Origin: an uncultured Lachnospiraceae bacterium
GTDB taxonomy: Bacteria > Bacillota > Clostridia > Lachnospirales > Lachnospiraceae
Assembly (NCBI GenBank): GCA_934432595.1
Contig: CAKRYR010000012.1
Span: 1 to 64,000 of the forward strand
Reading direction: 5' to 3'
Length of the DNA stretch: 64,000 nt
The translations under genes and the position numbers were made by a program. The notes under the pieces are model-generated. The model saw only the letters and a program-made list of their open reading frames with translations, was not told the origin of the DNA and ran no database searches. Of the stretch, positions 62,565 through 64,000 are shown piece after piece (position 1 is the stretch's first letter; each line of letters opens with the position of its first letter).

Positions 62565-62783
62565 CTATTGTCCTGAAGACATTTCTTCTTCTTGTTTTTT
62601 AATCATTCTTCTAACCATTTCTCCACCAACAGAACCGTTTTGTTTTGAAGTTAAATCTCCATTATATCCTTGTTTTAAAGGTACTCCAAGTTCTGAAGCA
62701 ACTTCCATTTTAAATTTGTCCATAGCCTCTTTAGCTTGAGGTACTTCCATTTTGTTTGTACCACTTTCATTGTTTGATGCCAT
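62565..62783 (-). CDS. Small acid-soluble spore protein, alpha/beta type
   Basis: 72 aa with the SASP hallmarks 'KFKMEVASELGVPL' (site resembling the GPR protease cut) and 'NGDLTSKQNGSVGGEMVRRMI'. Such proteins coat and protect spore DNA from UV and heat and are made by the forespore under sigma-G. This is direct evidence that the organism can sporulate. AGGTG lies upstream of its ATG. Confidence 0.95.
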   Translation of the reverse strand: MASNNESGTNKMEVPQAKEAMDKFKMEVASELGVPLKQGYNGDLTSKQNGSVGGEMVRRMIKKQEEEMSSGQ

Positions 62784-63121
62784 AATTTTTCACCTCCAAT
62801 TATTTCTTCTCGATAAACTTTACATAACTATTTCATACTTATTTTCAAAATAATATTATTTATTAACTTATATCTCATTACTACTACTCGTAATATGCTA
62901 TATCATATAATAAAATTATATTTTAAATATCAGTATATTAATTTATATATTATCTATCTTAATTCTATTATTTACATAAATTAAATAATTATAGATGGTA
63001 AATTATGGGAAGGATGTTATAATAATTTAATAATTAAGGAAATACAAACGCAATTTTCTAATAAAAGTCATAAAATATTTTATTTAAAATATATTATATT
63101 AAATAGGATTAGAGGATGACT
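62784..63121. other. Divergent promoter region, no gene seen
   Basis: About 340 bp, very AT-rich. It should contain the sigma-G promoter of the SASP gene and the promoter of the symporter gene; no clean consensus is readable by eye. Confidence 0.5.
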
Positions 63122-64000
63122 ATGGAAACTTTCTTACATAAAATCAACAATATTCTTTGGGGAATTCCGATGATTTCATTACTTCTAGGCATTCATCTAT
63201 TTTTCACTTTTAAACTAACATTCATTCAAAAAAATATATTTAAATCAATAAAAATGTCTTTTAAAAATAATAATTCTAACTCCAAAACATCAGCATTTTC
63301 AACTCTTTCCACTACCTTAGCTGCCACACTAGGAACTGGCAATATAGTAGGTGTGTCTACTGCTATTGCACTTGGTGGTCCTGGTGCTGTATTTTGGTGT
63401 TGGATAACTGGGGTTTTAGGAATGGCTACTTCCTATGCAGAATGCTACCTTGGAATAAAATATAGAATTAAAAAAAATAATACATACTATGGTGGACCTA
63501 TGTATGCACTTGAATATGGAGTTCATAACAAGTTTCTTGCAATAATATTTGCTTTTTGTACAATACTTGCATCCTTTGGCGTTGGTTGCACAACACAGTC
63601 TAGTTCTATAAGTTCGTCTATATCAAATATTTTTCATGTGTCACCTCATATCACAGGTATTATCTTCGCTCTCTTATGCGGTTTTGTAATAATAGGTGGA
63701 TTCAATTCTATAAGTAATATATGTACCAAACTTGTCCCTTCTATGGCTTTATTTTATATTATGGGATGTTTTACAATTCTATTTATTAATAGACATTATT
63801 TAATAAATTCAATCTCTTTAATAATATATTCTGCATTTAAACCTACAGCTCTAGCAGGTGGCCTTATAGCATCAAATGTAACTAGAGCTATCCGATATGG
63901 TGTAAGCAGAGGACTATTTACAAATGAAGCTGGACTAGGTTCAACTCCTATAACTGCCTCTATAGCAGACAGTCATCCAATTAAAGAACAATCACTTATA
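63122..64000 (+). CDS. Sodium:alanine symporter family protein (AGCS), partial at window end
   Basis: The first 293 codons of a multi-pass transporter that runs off the right edge. Landmarks of the AGCS family are 'AATLGTGNIVGVSTAIALGGPG', 'ECYLGIKYR', 'YYGGPMYALE' and 'GVSRGLFTNEAGLGS'. These carriers import alanine or glycine with Na+. AGAGG precedes ATG 63122 with six-base spacing; ATG 63116 is also in frame. The C-terminal half is outside the window. Confidence 0.93.
   Translation, partial: METFLHKINNILWGIPMISLLLGIHLFFTFKLTFIQKNIFKSIKMSFKNNNSNSKTSAFSTLSTTLAATLGTGNIVGVSTAIALGGPGAVFWCWITGVLGMATSYAECYLGIKYRIKKNNTYYGGPMYALEYGVHNKFLAIIFAFCTILASFGVGCTTQSSSISSSISNIFHVSPHITGIIFALLCGFVIIGGFNSISNICTKLVPSMALFYIMGCFTILFINRHYLINSISLIIYSAFKPTALAGGLIASNVTRAIRYGVSRGLFTNEAGLGSTPITASIADSHPIKEQSLI

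Overview
The window is low-GC DNA from a spore-forming, Gram-positive anaerobe. A clostridial, probably gut-associated Lachnospiraceae-type bacterium fits best. The evidence is an alpha/beta small acid-soluble spore protein near the right end, a SleB-like wall hydrolase, a PdaB-like sporulation deacetylase, a SpoVK-like ATPase, a SigV/RsiV-type pair, a bile-salt-hydrolase-type enzyme, DUF1002 and DUF4364 proteins and the tig-clpP-clpX-lon-engB chaperone/protease run. No species is assigned. Almost all genes lie on the minus strand; the plus-strand exceptions are 45.3-47.8 kb, 59.9-62.5 kb and 63.1-64 kb.

Layout. 0-6.4 kb: a 40-bp minisatellite abutting frr, then pyrH, a bactofilin, an anchored NodB-type deacetylase, a secreted GH13 amylase and a SleB-type hydrolase. 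6.8-10.2 kb: two coupled membrane diguanylate cyclases. 10.3-14.2 kb: two secreted MACPF (perforin-fold) paralogs; a third is at 40.3-42.1 kb. 14.5-18.6 kb: SPFH/NfeD pair, SpoU-type methyltransferase, DUF1002 protein, thioesterase. 18.8-22.7 kb: a soluble chemoreceptor-like protein with inverted domain order, a flavodoxin/ferredoxin protein with a repeat tail, and the choloylglycine-hydrolase-family enzyme. 22.7-26.7 kb: RsiV-like anti-sigma/ECF sigma pair and an MBOAT-SGNH acylation pair.

26.9-38.3 kb is the accessory region and the most unusual part. A pdaB-like gene is cut after codon 174 by a roughly 4.7-kb element carrying a large serine recombinase, a tyrosine recombinase, a secreted protein and a small membrane protein. 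Beyond it stand four copies of the missing 3' end of pdaB, all in the same orientation, each starting at the same GAT core next to a shared TTTACTTTT arm. The intervals between the cores are cassette-like: 1,951, 1,173 and 1,951 bp. The two 1,951-bp cassettes carry the same methyltransferase and broken acetyltransferase genes. Transcription units inside the cassettes end in a terminator just before each att arm. This looks like a serine-integrase att array. It may be removable to restore pdaB, as known for intervening elements in sporulation genes such as sigK and spsM.

38.5-45 kb: small ORF, fibronectin-like/SGNH secreted protein, third MACPF protein, a diacylglycerol-kinase-like protein that lacks its catalytic motif, and a SpoVK/CbxX-type AAA+ ATPase. 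45.3-49.3 kb: ComEC-like MBL hydrolase, radical SAM protein, DUF4364 protein, MATE exporter. 49.4-59.3 kb: engB, lon, clpX, clpP, tig, a decayed membrane-protease remnant, an Ig-like/SGNH secreted protein and glmM. 59.9-64 kb: LytTR/GHKL two-component system with a near-consensus promoter, a spore protein gene, and the start of a sodium:alanine symporter that runs off the window.
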